A stretch of DNA of 5,220 bases, from the NCBI GenBank assembly GCA_021200395.1, contig JAJQGQ010000195.1:1-5220 (forward strand), read 5' to 3'. The DNA comes from Erysipelotrichaceae bacterium. GTDB lineage: Bacteria; Bacillota_I; Bacilli_A; Erysipelotrichales; Coprobacillaceae. Every line of letters begins with the position of its first letter. The first letter of the stretch is position 1. Position numbers and translations under genes: made by a program. The notes under the pieces are model-generated. The model worked only from the letters and a program-made list of their open reading frames with translations, ran no database searches and was not told the origin of the DNA. Below are positions 5,207 to 5,220 of the stretch, in pieces.

Positions 5207-5220
5207 AATTCTTCATTTTT

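Larger units (their letters stand above)
4638..5220. other. AT-rich, repeat-bearing intergenic block without a convincing gene
   Basis: About 580 bp after the guaA terminator, clearly more AT-rich than the genes beside it. I find no ORF with family resemblance on either strand and no tRNA-like structure. It holds a long perfect hairpin, an imperfect inverted repeat around it, paired TGATACA motifs and one stranded Shine-Dalgarno/ATG, each listed separately. The right end may be the upstream region of a gene beyond the window. It could be a decayed mobile element, an ncRNA locus, or plain intergenic DNA; the sequence does not decide. Confidence 0.6.

Overview
The window looks like chromosomal DNA from a low-GC Firmicute. 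Codon choice is AT-rich, Shine-Dalgarno sequences are strong, a GTG start is used, and PurA and GuaA resemble Firmicutes versions. The general feel fits the Erysipelotrichia/Coprobacillus-type gut bacteria, but I infer that lineage from protein style only. All Trp codons I checked in purA and guaA are TGG, so the standard bacterial code (TGA = stop) applies.

Layout. (1) Bases 1-745 (+) hold a decayed gene whose 5' end lies outside the window. One reading frame runs from base 2 to 745, interrupted only by an in-frame TGA (179-181) and an in-frame TAA (263-265). Joined together, the pieces read as a winged-helix transcriptional regulator of the AbiEi (type IV antitoxin-like, former DUF2186) kind. 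Only the last 152 codons (287-745) form an uninterrupted ORF. (2) Bases 770-1636 (-) encode a complete LysR-family regulator, convergent with the pseudogene and divergent from purA. (3) Bases 1637-1761 are a short divergent control region with recognisable promoters for both directions. Their -10 boxes overlap, and a small palindrome covers both. (4) Bases 1762-3039 (+) are purA, and 3051-4595 (+) are guaA, 11 bp apart; the guaA ribosome-binding site overlaps the purA stop codon. A clear intrinsic terminator follows at 4608-4637. (5) Bases 4638-5220 are about 580 bp of very AT-rich DNA with no convincing gene. They are rich in repeats: a perfect 18-bp inverted repeat with a 4-nt loop, an imperfect inverted repeat around it, and repeated TGATACA motifs in 11-bp-period pairs.

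How the genes work together. PurA makes adenylosuccinate from IMP (towards AMP) using GTP. GuaA makes GMP from XMP using ATP. One transcript therefore appears to carry an enzyme from each branch leaving IMP, which would couple adenine and guanine nucleotide supply; guaB and purB are not in the window. The LysR regulator sits where it could control this operon through the shared promoter region, but nothing in the sequence identifies its ligand or target.

The core of the window is ordinary housekeeping. The parts worth a second look are the twice-stopped AbiEi-like gene, the overlapping divergent promoters, several unusual residues in PurA motifs, and the repeat-rich non-coding block after guaA. 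I see no clear new biological system.
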